From assembly GCA_029204225.1 (NCBI GenBank), contig CM055095.1, positions 56,848,844-56,912,843 on the forward strand: DNA of 64,000 nt, in the 5' to 3' direction. The position numbers were made by a program, and so were the translations under genes. The stretch is from Diphasiastrum complanatum (Eukaryota; Streptophyta; Lycopodiopsida; Lycopodiales; Lycopodiaceae). This document shows positions 47,053 to 59,113 of this stretch, in pieces; positions within the stretch are counted from its first letter, which is position 1, and each line of letters starts with the position of its first letter. The notes beneath the pieces are model-generated. The model did no database searches. It saw nothing but the letters and a program-made list of their open reading frames with translations, and was not told where the DNA came from.

Positions 47053-47760
47053 GTCGAACCGGCAATGACGCTTCGTTGACATCATTTTTCTTCACTCTCG
47101 AGACTGTATTATGTACGCAGCTGCTACGTAGCATGAAATTCGCGCCTTGTACTTACCAACGATAAGATCTAATGTAAACAACTCAGAGTTTAACCATTTG
47201 TCCTACATAAGCTTACACATCAACAACGCTTAATATATACATCTTTTTTGCTCGTCACAGTAAAGACGCTTATCTTAAACCGCTTAATAATACTAAAACC
47301 TAAACTTTAACAGAGCTTAATGACGCCTTGTGACCGCACTTATGTAGATTTAAGTCAAGACAGTGCAGTGACAGTTCTGAGATCCAGGGGCTGCTATCCA
47401 CATAAGATATATATTAAATTTGCAAAATTTGGTTAGATACTGTATTACCATATTGCCAGAGGACTTTGAATCTTTTTTCAATATTTTCAGGTAGTTTTCA
47501 CCCACAGTTCTGACGTTTGATGCCTTGATATCTGCACTCTTCAAAACTTGTTTCAGTTTTTGTTCAGTCACTGATTGTTGGTTCAGATTTTACTCGACAA
47601 CAATTTATGATCTGATGACTACAATATATAGTGTACCACAAGTAGGTGCGACTCTGAATCATTGAAGTGATTGTTGTCGACTTGCCATTATATCAGCTGC
47701 TATTGCTTATTTTGTTGCCAAATTAGACAACATGTCGCAATCTCCACTAGCCAATTATAT

Positions 47761-47985
47761 TGTCAGATTTGAGCTTCCCAGCTGATTATGAGATGATGAA
47801 GGCTCGTAGGATTTTAGTGTGTATCCTTGCAAAGATTAATCTCTCAAAAGACATGGAGTTGATAATGATCGAGAAAATTCCCATCATCATGTCAGATTTG
47901 AGCTTCCCAAATTAAGGGATGATGAAGGCTCCTAGCATTTTACCTTGTATCCTTGTAGAGGCTTAATCTCTACAAAAGACATGGA
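47761..47985. repeat. Diverged direct repeat, about 129-bp period
   Basis: A unit with TGTCAGATTTGAGCTTCCCA, GATGATGAAGGCTC and AAAAGACATGGAG occurs at 47761-47858 and again at about 47890-47984. The copies differ by substitutions and small indels. No coding function seen. Confidence 0.85.
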
Positions 47986-48554
47986 GTCTTTTGAGGAAGT
48001 CATGGAGTCATATGCTTTCAAAGAGCTTGTGAATTCAGCACAATTCCAGCCTTGAATTGAGTTTAGTAATCGATCTACTATTACATGTGATCATGTTGTG
48101 TAGATTTTGAAGTTTAGAGATGACTTAACAACGTCGTATGCAAAATTGATTGCCATGAGACACTCAGGGAACTAACACAAGCATAATGATTTCTAGTAAT
48201 GTGAAGATCTCTAAACTTTGTAGCTTCTTATGAGATTTTCACTCTGTAGATCTTATATACAATAGATGAAGGCCATTGAGGTAGACCACTAAAAATGACA
48301 AAATCTTGAAGCTTCCCCTTGATGATCTCTATTTGTCCACTACTAGGAAGAAGTGTGTGACATATGTTTTGATAATTTAGCTTGAAGAAAATTGGTTGCA
48401 TGATTTGAGGACTTTAATGGCCTTGCTAGAGAGAAACAATCTTGTACTGCAAATAGAATTCTAGAAATTTTCAATCGACTAGGCATTAATAATCGACTAT
48501 GTCACGAATTTGCAATCGACTAGGCATTTCTTTCATTTTAGAATTTGAAATATG

Positions 48555-48862
48555 GGCTCAATTAAAACATATATCCATTTCAAATCGATGAAATAATGTG
48601 ATCTGGATGCAAACGATCTTTTCCAAATTGTTAGTACTTGTTATATTTAGAGCTGTTAGTATCATTTTGCTAGCATGATGCCATGCATAGGTGGTGACAT
48701 TAATTTTCCTCTTCAAAATTTCCAAGGAGGAGATTATGCATGTCTCCTTGCATGCAATTTCAAAGTATGCAACTTGTGAACCTTGAAATTTGTGAAGGAA
48801 AAGATCCTTTGCATCCAATTGACTTTATTCATTGTTTTAAAATGGATATATGTTTCAATTTT
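48555..48862. repeat. Fold-back (MITE-like) element
   Basis: Arms at about 48560-48625 and 48797-48862 are inverted complements over about 65 bp with mismatches. The left arm contains AACATATATCCATTT, the right arm AAATGGATATATGTT, and GATCTTTTCC pairs with GGAAAAGATC. The loop is about 170 bp with AGCATG/CATGC palindromes. The right arm continues into open frames with no known domain. It resembles a non-autonomous DNA transposon or fold-back element. Confidence 0.7.
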
Positions 48863-49794
48863 TTAAAAGCACAAGAGTCATGTACAAAGAGATTGATTGC
48901 AAAAATAAGTAGAGAAGATGTTGCCAATACTAAAATTCCACAATTTTGTCAAAAGCATTAAGAGCTATCAAAACTAGGAGACATATTTTAAAAAACAAAG
49001 ATCTTGTTAGAGATAATTCTAGAAAGAATTGGCCTCGATGAATTTCACTTAACCTTTGGAGCCACAAATTAGAAAATTATCATAGTATGTGTGCGGGCAA
49101 CATGGAGTGGCACTTCAAGGCCCAAATGGCCTCTCAAAAAAATGTAGCATCGACAACATAGATTGATGTTGTCACCAAAAATTTTCGTACGATCATCACA
49201 TTAAGAGTAACTAGTCTTTTTTCGATGTACAATGCCTTGTATCTTGTCATGTTGCAACAAACGTTCCTATTAACAATTAACAATACTTTGAACCCAATGT
49301 TAAAGTTAGGTAATTCCCTCACACAATATTGTCTTTCTATAGTATTTATACCCCAAATTTTTTATCATCATTAGAGTAGCAAACTAAATCATGACATCAA
49401 AATAGAGTGATAGAGTGATAAGTTTAAAAAAAAACTTGGCAATACAACCCTACTCATCATCATCAATTCTTAGGCATGATTTCAAAAAAGATTTATGAAC
49501 CAGGTCAACATGCATAAATACAAAATTTGTCGTAAAACTAAAAAATTTGCAAACAAATGGGTATGCACAATTATGCAACTTCAATCTTCTTTCCAACTAT
49601 GCATTAATTGAGATTGTAATTTTAAAGTATAAACTTTAAAGCATGATGATGTATGCCTACACATTAAATGAGAAGGAAATTATCATATGTTAGTTTGCAC
49701 ACATAAATTAATTAGAATAACAATATGTCTCATTCACAAGATAAAATAGCTCATTGTTGAGATTAAAAAAAAGTTGAACTCAGACTTTGCCATT

Positions 49795-49985
49795 ACATAA
49801 AAATGATCTTTCTCAACATTGTTAGCATGTTAGTGCATTAATTATGTACTTGTTTTGTGGTATGTAGCCATGCAGAGGTGGCAATTTTTCTCTTCAATTG
49901 ATTCAAGGAGATTGTGTATGTCCCTTGACAACTTCACACTTCACACTTTGCACGCACTTTGCGTTCACATTAAGAAAGTTGCAAT
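49795..49985. repeat. Second, diverged copy of the fold-back element loop
   Basis: Shares ordered blocks with 48610-48790: GATCTTT, a TGTTAG-A-GTTAGT segment, TACTTGTT, GCCATGCA-AGGTGG, TTTTCCTCTTCAA-like sequence and CAAGGAGATT-TG-ATGTC. Clear terminal inverted arms are not seen here, so it may be truncated. Confidence 0.55.
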
Positions 49986-50694
49986 TGTTCAAACCTCATG
50001 TTGGTAAATGATGTTTTGATGGAGTATTCTAACAAGAAAAATCAAGTATAGTTAATATTGATCAACGTAAGCTTTTTTGTATATGCTTTTGAAAAGCAAA
50101 AGTTTGGCCATAAGGAATCAAAGACAAGCCAACAACCCTCACAAGATCAAAATTGTGCAGAAAAGTTGATGTCGGGAGGAAAGGTAGATGAGTTGTTGAA
50201 GAAAAGGTTTAAAACCACGACCTAAGCAAATTGAAACATACAGTAAGTAAGCATGCTTTGATTGCATTATTGATGACAATAGGTTTTGCAAGCCTATATG
50301 ATCACTTTCCATTTAGACCACCTTATATGGCATCTAAGTCACAAACTATGCACCTATGGACCTTGCTTGTAACTAGTTATTTCATAGTTTGATTTGAACA
50401 AGAAGATTCGCCTTAAAGCTTGCAAAATATTGCTTGATCAAAAGTAGAATTGTTGTACCAAAGAGAGCTGCATAAGTTATGAAGTCATAATATTGGATAT
50501 TGATGTCTCCACAACCATGAAAAGTGTGCAACGAGGACCCTAATTCTACATGACAATGTTGTGAGGCTTGTTGTTTCCACTCTTTTGCATAATCAGCCTA
50601 TATGGTAAACTAGCCTAACCATTTGTCATTATGATAATGACCTACTTCAGAGGATAGAATACCAAGCTGAATTTGTTGGATTATGGGCAACAAT

Positions 50695-51580
50695 TGTTGG
50701 AATTTTAACTATTCTTGCAGAACTACACAGAAGTTCGAACAATCAATTACCTTGACTCGAATAATATGCAAAGGATAGTCGACTTGAATGATATTCGAAT
50801 GATTATCCCACTTGACTCGAATTGATCTTATTTGGAGGACAAACAAATTTGACCCTTCATGACATTCAACAAATTTGATCACCTCTCCAAATACATTCAA
50901 CTATTGTCGATCCTTCATATATTCAATGGACTTTTGACATACTCAGTCTCCTCACTTAGGACTACACAATTTGCATGTTTACAACATCGTATTCTCAACT
51001 TAGCAGTTCTTCTAAGCTACTTTTGAGAACACTTAGCAGTATCCATTACTGACTAATTAAGCTTGATTTATCATCTATATAATTGAGCGTAGACAGCAGA
51101 TGGTGGACAACGAAATTCAAATGTTTTTATGCAGATGCCTAGTTCATTGTCGATCAGTTCTCAAATTGTTCTTTCTAGGCTTGTACACTACTTAAAGTAT
51201 ATTTAATTACAATAATACATTCATACATAAAGCTAATATAGTTAGTGTTTCCATAAATGTGATTGTATCATGTGTGAATGATTGATGTTGTTTCTACTTT
51301 TATTGTGATGCTATATAAAACTATTTCATATTGTACTTATCGATTGAGTAGAAGTGCAGAAACATGGCTATCCTAGACACCTCGATATTTCTAACACTAT
51401 GGTTGTCCTTGACACCTCCTAAATTAATCTAGTGTAGGTCCTATTGTGACAGAGGATCCATCATAGTTAATTGTTCACTATTAGAATCATTCCTAATGCA
51501 CGCATTGGGCAACCAAAATATTTGAGCTTGTGTTCAATTTATCTATCTATTCCATGTGTTGTAGTTTTGTTTCACCAACA
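50695..51580 (+). mobile_element. Copia 5' LTR (886 bp)
   Basis: Starts TGTTGGAATTTTAAC and ends GTTTCACCAACA, giving matching TGTTGG/CCAACA ends. A perfect primer site follows directly at 51582. The 3' LTR was not found, so the element is truncated downstream. Confidence 0.85.
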
Positions 51581-51581
51581 T

Positions 51582-51593
51582 TGGTATCAGAGC
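51582..51593 (+). promoter_or_regulatory. tRNA-iMet primer-binding site
   Basis: TGGTATCAGAGC is complementary to the 3' end of plant initiator tRNA-Met and lies one base after the LTR end, the standard priming site for Copia reverse transcription. It is the best preserved primer site on the plus strand of this window. Confidence 0.9.
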
Positions 51594-51636
51594 TAATGTG
51601 TTGATTGTCATAGCATTTTCAGCATTTAACAAGACA

Positions 51637-51880
51637 CATGGAGCAATTATCTTCCATCTGCCTTATGGAGAGATTTAATGCCAACAACATCCATAATAAA
51701 GATAGTATTATTGTAAAAGTATTTATAAGATGTGACTGACAAATCTACCACACTCACATAGCTTATCATTAAACGAAAATTTAGAGACGGTAGAGCACTC
51801 GCATTTGTATCCATGAATCTTGAGGATTCATAACTACGAAACATCAAAACAAGCTCAAGATGCTCTCCTAGGATTAGATA
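51637..51880 (+). pseudogene. Decayed Copia gag start
   Basis: Follows the primer site. Broken frames read MEQLSSI, LMERFNANN and further on GRALAFVSMNLEDS, matching the Copia gag start and its WKxxDGKAL-xI-MNLED segment. Stops and frameshifts make it non-coding. Past about 51900 the element is lost. Confidence 0.7.
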
Positions 51881-52646
51881 TACTGAAACTATCTACAACT
51901 AACTCACATTGAATGCTATCTTCTATATTAATTACAACCGCCTTGTAATTGTTAATACATGTACAACATAGGTGGACTGTCAATGCGAAGTCATTGGGTC
52001 GGCCAACAGTTTCAAAATTTTATAGTGTATCAAATTTATACAAAGAATCGATTTTACACCGAGTCGAAAATATAGTCAGGGTTAGATTTTCCAGGATCAA
52101 AAAATCAGACCCGATTCGACTCAATCCAGGGTCGAAGATGCCCGAATAATTTCTTCTCGATTTGATTTTATCCAGGGTCAAAAAATCTCTATTTGTTAGG
52201 CTTGACATTGGGTCGAAAAAATCTGATACTAGATTTTTTGATCTTCCATAAATTTGGGTCTTTTTTTTGGTTTTTGTAAAGTTTTCAGAATGCTCATCAA
52301 TAAATGGTTTTGAGGCTAAGCATTGAATTCCAACATTCCACAAGTGCAAAGAAAAATTATATATACCTTCACGAAATTTTCAATTTTTCTCGTTAATTTT
52401 CAATTTTTTCCTCACAATATCGCTCTCAAGCGCATCCGGTTGCTATCCCGTTTCTGCCACCACCCCCATGCTTGCGAGACCAATAGTGCTTTCGAGCGCG
52501 GAACCTATTTCTTTTTTTTCTTCTTTGTAAATTTGCGCTTGAAATCGATATCAGCCACTGGAATGAGAAATTTTTTATGAAAATTTGTGCTGGAAATGAC
52601 AAATTTATAGGAAAATTTTTACACATGTGAAATCCAATCAGTAGGA

Positions 52647-52814
52647 CACGTGTCATTTCGTGATTGGCCAAAATTATTCCTCTGTACAGATAATGATTGA
52701 TGCAACATTTGTCATGTGCGGAATGACATGTGGTGTTTTCTTATTGGTCAGCGTGTCCTGACCCCACGTGGCCTTCATCAATGAGTCGTACTGACCTGTA
52801 CGGATGGACACGTG
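52647..52814. promoter_or_regulatory. Cluster of three G-box (CACGTG) hexamers
   Basis: CACGTG occurs at 52647-52652, 52765-52770 and 52809-52814, each in an ACACGTG or CCACGTG context typical of plant bZIP/bHLH and ABA-response sites. It lies just 5' of the Copia RT remnant that starts near 52855. It may be the remains of a regulatory region or a mobile element end; nothing shows what it controls. Confidence 0.5.
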
Positions 52815-52854
52815 GACCACTGAAATGATGCCATGTGTCATGCTACACAACACA

Positions 52855-54230
52855 ATCTGGATATCCACCAAATTGATGTAAAGACAACCTTTCTCCATGG
52901 AGATCTAGAGGAAGAAATCTTCATGAAGTAGCCTGAAGGATTTGAAGACCCCAACAATTAACAATATGTCTGTTGGTTGCAGAGATGCATTTATGGTCTA
53001 AAGCAGGCATCACGAGCTTGGTACAAGAAGCTCGATAGTCTTCTGAAGTCTCTAGACTTCAACCTACACAACCAGACTGCAATGTCTACATAAAGAGAGT
53101 AGGAAGAGATTTTGTGATTCTGACTATTTTCGTGGATGATTCTCTTATGATAGGAAATTCCTTGATGCTAATCGAGAACACGAAAAGTCAGATTTTTGAA
53201 AATTATGAAATCACATATCTAGGAGAAGCAACAAAATGTCTTGGGATGGAGATCAAAAGAGATCAAATAAAAGGAGAAATACATCTGAGTCAGTCAGAGT
53301 ATGCCAGAAAAGTGCTGACGCAGTATCGAATGATGAACTGCAAAGAAAAAGTCACACCAATGATAGCTGGAGCCAAATTGACGAAGCAAGATTGCCTAAA
53401 AATAGAGGAAGAAAAACAAAAGATGGAAGGTGTACCCTACCACAACCTAATCGTTAGTCTGATGTACCTTAGAATTTGTACTAGACCCGATTTGGCTTTC
53501 TCAGTTTATGCTTTAAGCCAATTCTCTTCCAATCTTGGCATGGCGCATTGGCAAATGGCTAAACGAATCCTACAATATCTGAAGGGTACCCAAAATATGG
53601 GATTAACCTACAGAGCAGACAACAAAAGAAAAGGATTTGAGTTGCACCACTATAGTGATGCAAGTTGGGCAAGCTACAAAGATGACAGCAAGTCCGTGAT
53701 AGGAGGATGTTCAAAAGCGTGTGGAGCAACAATCAGCTGGATATGTAAAAAGAAAATCTTGGTGGCTCAATCCTCATGCAAAGCTGAATATGTCACAACT
53801 TCAAAGGTGGCAAATGAGGTAGTTTGGTTGCAAATGATATTGGAGGCATTTGGCATACCACAAGGAGAACCATGCACGATGATGATGGATTCTCAAAGTG
53901 CCATATATCTGTCTCAGGATCCTGTCTTCCATTCAAAGACAAAACATATGCCTTTGAAGTACCATCATATTCGAGATTTGATTTTGAAAGGAGAGCTCAG
54001 GTTCTAGTACATAAAGTCTAAAGACATGATTGTTGATATGCTCACGAAGCCGCTCAACAAACCACTCTTCGCAAAGCAAAGAAAGGCAATTGGATTAAAC
54101 ATACAAAGTTGCAAGGTTCAAGAGGGAGTGTCAGAAATTGTGAACTCCTGCAACTTTGTCACAAAGCGAAGCGAATGGCAAACATACCTCGAAAACTCTA
54201 AAGCACAAAACGAAGCGACATGACACGAAC
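52855..54230 (+). pseudogene. Copia RT-RNase H fragment of a distinct lineage
   Basis: Begins abruptly inside RT (HQIDVKTTFLHGDLEEE, with a stop soon after). After a frame change near 53090, one long frame (53114-54007, 297 codons) carries the RT core FVDDSL, then YSDASWA, KSVIGG, SSCKAEYV and DSQSAIYLSQ of RNase H. IVDMLTKPLN follows the stop at 54006. Phe replaces Tyr in the YVDD motif. Gag, protease and integrase are absent. The polypurine tract AGAGGGAG leads to an LTR at 54129. Confidence 0.88.
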
Positions 54231-54648
54231 AAAAACAATTTGAGCTACCACCTGGTAGCTCAAAGAGTGTGGTGGATTGAACTCCACGCTCAGCTGAAAT
54301 AGTTAGCCATAAAAGAGAATAACCAAGTAGTTGATTAACATTTACTTGTCTTGTAATTCTATGGCTACTCCACATAGTGGAGATATATACGCAATTTGGA
54401 TCAACATGAATTAGTGTAGAAGAAGAGCAGAATAGAATCAGAAAGAGAAACGAAAATAGCTATGCATGAAAGTCTACTAATGAGTAGAACACTACAGTTG
54501 AGATGAGTGTTAGGCAGCCAACGAGCGAGACCCTGATCATCTCGCTCCAAACTCGTAAACTGATAATGCAAATGCTCTCTTCTCCCTGTCCTTGTTTTTC
54601 ATTATCTTGATTGCTAGAATAATTTATGTTTTGTGATCTGTCGTCACA
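54129..54648 (+). mobile_element. 3' LTR of the distinct Copia lineage
   Basis: Starts TGTCAGAAATTGTG directly after the purine run AAGAGGGAG. The end is uncertain; CTGTCGTCACA at about 54648 is a plausible TGTCAG-like mirror. It shares no obvious sequence with the TGTTGG-type LTRs elsewhere in the window. Confidence 0.55.
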
Positions 54649-54708
54649 TGCCTAGGATCTTAAAAGCTTCTTCAAAAAGAAAAATAAGCGAACTCAAAAA
54701 GAGTCTGT

Positions 54709-54812
54709 TCGCGACAGATTCGCAAAATCAATCAATTCGTGAAAACAACTAATTCACGATAGATCGCGAAAGGAATCGGTTCGTGAAAATAATCAGTTCG
54801 CGAAAGATTCGT
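54709..54812. repeat. Interspersed TTCGCGA/TTCGTGA motif array
   Basis: Short related motifs (GTTCGCGAC, ATTCGCAAA, ATTCGTGAAA, ATTCACGAT, ATCGCGAAAG, GTTCGTGAAA, GTTCGCGAAAG) recur every 12-25 bp in both orientations. The tract lies between the lineage-B LTR and the truncated 5' LTR that follows. Confidence 0.7.
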
Positions 54813-54813
54813 G

Positions 54814-55214
54814 CTCAGAGATAGCTTAGAGTACGTAGCTTTGATCCACAACTTGTACTCATTTACATATGCTTTGTTTTCATACTGAACCAATCTATCT
54901 TCTTATTGCGTTCAGATTCATATCAGAATGTATGTATCTCTGTAGCTCTTTGCGACTGATTATTCGTCTGATAATTTAATGCTTAACGTTTGGCTATGTA
55001 ATCACTGTAGTACTAATGATTTCAAAGTTAGTTACTATAAGATCAAACTGATTTCTATCACTATTGTTTGGTTTGAAATTGATAGGCATAGTCATGCATT
55101 GAGAAAGAGAAAGATAGTTTATTCCGCTGCGCATGATAAGTTTTAATTCTTGTCATTCAAATTCTTTTTATTCGAATCTTATTCGACCTATCTTTTTATC
55201 ACCTCTTTCCAACT
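54814..55214 (+). mobile_element. Truncated 5' LTR of the 55-59 kb Copia element
   Basis: From CTCAGAGATAGCTTAGAGTACG it matches the last 400 bp of the LTR at 58210-59113, ending TCTTTCCAACT. The first 500 bp are missing. The following TTATTAGAGCG looks like a decayed primer site. Confidence 0.8.
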
Positions 55215-55412
55215 TATTATTAGAGCGTTGATTCTTCAGAGCCTAATACTATTTTATCATAGTGCAAGCTCTAATACTTGATATCTTTCACGATATCAAA
55301 GTTTTAGAGCTCGATATCAAAGTATTAGAGTTTGAATCGATTTGTTTCGGTATTAGAGAATTGATTTCCACAGCACGATATTCCTCTTGATGTCAACAGA
55401 CTAGAGTTCCAG

Positions 55413-58200
55413 ATGGATTCTCAAAGTAAAGTTGGTCTTATTTTAGACAAGCTGAATGGATCCAATTATCATGTATGGAAATTTTAGATGAAGACATTGC
55501 TAATAGCAAACAAGTTGTGGGATGTTGTTTCAAGTTTAGAGATGAAGCTCGAAGACGACTCAAAATGAAAATTGAAGGATGGTAAAGCTTATTATCCTCA
55601 ATATATCAGATACTCAAATTGGCCATAGGGCTGAAGCTAAGACTTCGAAAGAAGTTTGGGACATCATGGACATCATAAGCTCACTATATGATGTGAGAGA
55701 CGTAACTTACCAAGTTACATCTTCGAAGGAAATTCTTCACACTCTCTTCAAATCACATTAACCAGTTTAAGAGTCTCTTGCAACAGATGGCACGATTGTC
55801 GGATCAGTCATAGACGATCAAGGCGCGATTATGACATTGCTTTCAACCCAAACCCTCTACATATGAGAACTGGGTGATGATCATCATGACACACTCAGAT
55901 TTAACTCTTATCAGAGTTATCACTATGTTGCTGCAAAAAGATAATCGAAGAAATCAAGACACTCTGTCTGCCTCTTCATCTCATGCTCTATATGTCAACA
56001 AGGGCTCAAAATGACAGAAGCAGAAAATCTCCAAGCAATCTACATCGAATCAGAATCCGACTCAAAGGCAAAAACAATCATCGAATCCACATTCGTCAAA
56101 GAAAAAGATGTTTTGCAGGTATTGCAAGCGCAATAACCATGAGATCCAGGATTGCCAAATTCTCAAAGAAAAGAATAAAGCAAAGCAACTTGATCAACAA
56201 GCAAATACAGTTACAGCATCTACTGAAGTCAAAATGTACGAAGGAGCTTTTATGGTCCAAGACAAAAATGCGAATTTGGATGATTTGTGATTTCTGGATT
56301 CTAGAGCTACTCAACATATGACCAATCATCGTGAGATTTTCCATTCCTATATGTCTTACAACACAAAGAAATATGTTCATCTTGGTGATGATAGCACTCA
56401 CACTATCGAAGGTTAAGGTACTATAAGATTAAGGTTCCTGCATGATCAATTCAAACTACTTTCATGCAAAATATCAAACTAATGTACAGCTTATGCACAG
56501 ATTCCTCATGATCAGGAAGAAGCTCGACTTCTAGAGTATCAAATCAGCTTTTATCAGCTACACTACTTCAGATCAAGCTTACAAGTTGTTCGATTCTATC
56601 GAGTAGAAGATATGCACTAGCTGGGATGTCATCTTCATTGAAGATCAGTTTATTGACCTCAAGGGAAAAGGCAAAGCCCATATAGCCGACTTTTGCAACT
56701 CGTCCCGACATATTGAACTTCGAAGTTCCTCAGTCGACTATTCCTATTGAAGGTCCAAGCTCATCTACTCTCGACAACATATCAATGAGGAATCCGAAGA
56801 TGATGATGTTGCAGTTCAATAACTACAGAAGAAAAGCCCGCCGACTTGTTGCCAGAGGATTTTCTTAGATATACAACGTCGATTACACTAAGACCTTCAA
56901 TCCAATAGTCAAGCATTCTTCTATTTGACTTTTATTATCGTTTTCCGCTGCAGCAGACTTGGAAATACATCAAATGGATGTACAGACAACATATCTCAAT
57001 GGAGTTATCGAAGAAGACATTTATATGGTGCAACCCAAAGGTTATATTATCGATGGTAAACACAATCATGTGTGTAAACTCCATAAAGCAATTTATGGCT
57101 TGAAGCAATCTACTTGAGCATGGTTTCAAAGCATCAATACTTTCCTTATTGATCACGCCTACACACCAAGCTCTTCAAATTCGAATGTTTGCTTCAAGAC
57201 AGTGCATCAGTCTTTTATCATTATCACTTTATATGTGGACGGGGGCAACAATGTGATCTGATAAAAGAAACTAAGACAATGCTATCTTTTGAATTCGACA
57301 TGACCGATCTGGACGAAGCTCATTTATGTCTAGGAATACAAATCCACAGAGACAGAAATCAGAAGTTGATCTACATTACTCAACAACTACAATATGTTAG
57401 TCAGATATAATTTGATTAATTGCAAATTAGCTCTCTCACCAATGGATCCAGGTCTCAAATTGTCAAAGGACCAGTGTCCTCAAACAATTCAAGAAAATGA
57501 GCAGATGCGTGAGCATCCTTATCATTCTATAATAGGATCTCTTATGTACGCAACAATTTGTACCAAGCCAGACATAGCTTTTGCAGTCAACTCCCTAAGC
57601 CAGTTTATGACTAACCCTGGTATAATACATTGAAAGGCTCTAATCAGAGTCATGAGATATCTTCGAGCTACTATGGACTTTTGCATTTGTTATGGAACAG
57701 TTGACAACGACAAATTCAATTTGCTCAATGGTTACACAGATGCAAGTTGGGCAGGAGATGTAGACACTCATAAATCCACTTTTGGATTTACATCCTTTCT
57801 CAACAATGGTCATATTTTCTAGAACAGTCAAAAGCAATCTTTGATAGCTCTATTTTCTACAGAATCAAAGTATATCACAGCCTCACAAGCTACAAAAAAA
57901 GCAATTTGGTTGAGGAACTTCCTTTCGGACATCAGTCTGAATCAATACGCCCTGACATTATTATTTTGTGATAATCAAAGTGCCATTGCCTTGTCAGCCA
58001 ACCCTAGATTTCATTCTAGGAGTCAGCACATTGACATTAAGTATCACTATGTCAGAAGCATCTCGCCAAAGAAGTCGAATTGTAGTACTGTCGATGCAAG
58101 ATATGACAGAATATATTTTTACCAAAGCAAAGCTTGGATGCACACAAAAAGTTTTGTGCAGAACTAAGTTTAAAGGTCAAGGCATTCATGGATTCAGATT
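55413..58200 (+). pseudogene. Copia gag-pol with integrase deleted
   Basis: Order on the plus strand: gag start at 55413 (LDKLNGSNYHVWKF, then MKTLLIANKLWDVV) with in-frame stops; TSKEVWDI; CCHC knuckle near 56111 (CRYCKRNNHEIQDC); protease near 56290 (FLDSRATQHMT, Gly replaced by Arg in DSGA). From about 56460 to 56830 the integrase is gone. RT starts near 56835 (ARRLVARGFS, then HQMDVQTTYLNG); the catalytic YVDD is altered to YVDG near 57235. RNase H follows (YTDASWAGDVDTHKSTFGF, FCDNQSAIALS). Multiple stops. The polypurine tract AAGGGGGAG precedes the LTR. Confidence 0.88.
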
Positions 58201-58209
58201 AAGGGGGAG

Positions 58210-59113
58210 TGTTGGATTATTCTCCTACTAATCGACTAATCGATTTCGTCTCTTTTTCACAAAATGTCGAATGCCTCAGATGTTAAGGAAATAACGTTGG
58301 CAAAGACCTTCGCATTATTCACATGACAGTTTACGTTCATATATGTAGAGTTACAGTTTACGTTCAAATATGTAGACAGACAATTTATGACTAAAGCCAC
58401 CGACTTGCATTAATTTATCATCAAGTAATTTTTGAGAAGTCCTAACTGGATGGATGCCAATACATCACAACCAACTGGATGACACATTTGACAGCCTAAT
58501 TTCTTAGTATAAATAGCTGCTCATATTTCTACATTTCATTAGAGTTTAATAATCAAGTATGCAAGTATTGAATAGTTGGTGTTCTCTTTCAAGCCTGTGA
58601 GCTTGGATACTCTTAGGCATTCTAGCTCATTTCTTTAGAGTTGATTAGAGATTGCTATTGTGCTTCTGCTTATCAGTAGTTGCACTTAATTCATAGTTAT
58701 ATTTAGTCGCTCAGAGATAGCTTAGAGTACGCGGCTTCGATCCGCAACTTGTTGTACTCATTTACATCTGTTTCATTTTCATACTGAACCAATCTATCTT
58801 CTTATTACATTCAGATCATATCAGAACGTATGCATCTCTGTAGTTCTTTGCGTCTGATTATTTGTTTGATAATTCAATGTTTAATGTTTGGCTACATAAT
58901 CACTGTAGTACTAATGATTTCAAAGCTAGTTACTATAAGATCGAACATGATTTCTATCACTATTGTTTTGTTTGAAATTGATAGGCATAGTCATGCATAG
59001 AGAAAGAGAAAGATAGTTTATTCCACTACGCACGATAAGTTTAAATTCTTGTCGTTTGATTTCTTTTTATTCGAATCTTATTCAACCTATTTTTTTATCA
59101 CCTCTTTCCAACA
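58210..59113 (+). mobile_element. Copia LTR (904 bp)
   Basis: Starts TGTTGGATTATTC after AAGGGGGAG and ends CACCTCTTTCCAACA. TATA box TATAAATA at 58508-58515. It matches the partial LTR at 54814-55214 and the LTR at 37708-38793. It is the 3' LTR of the upstream copy but is followed directly by another copy's RT. Confidence 0.88.
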
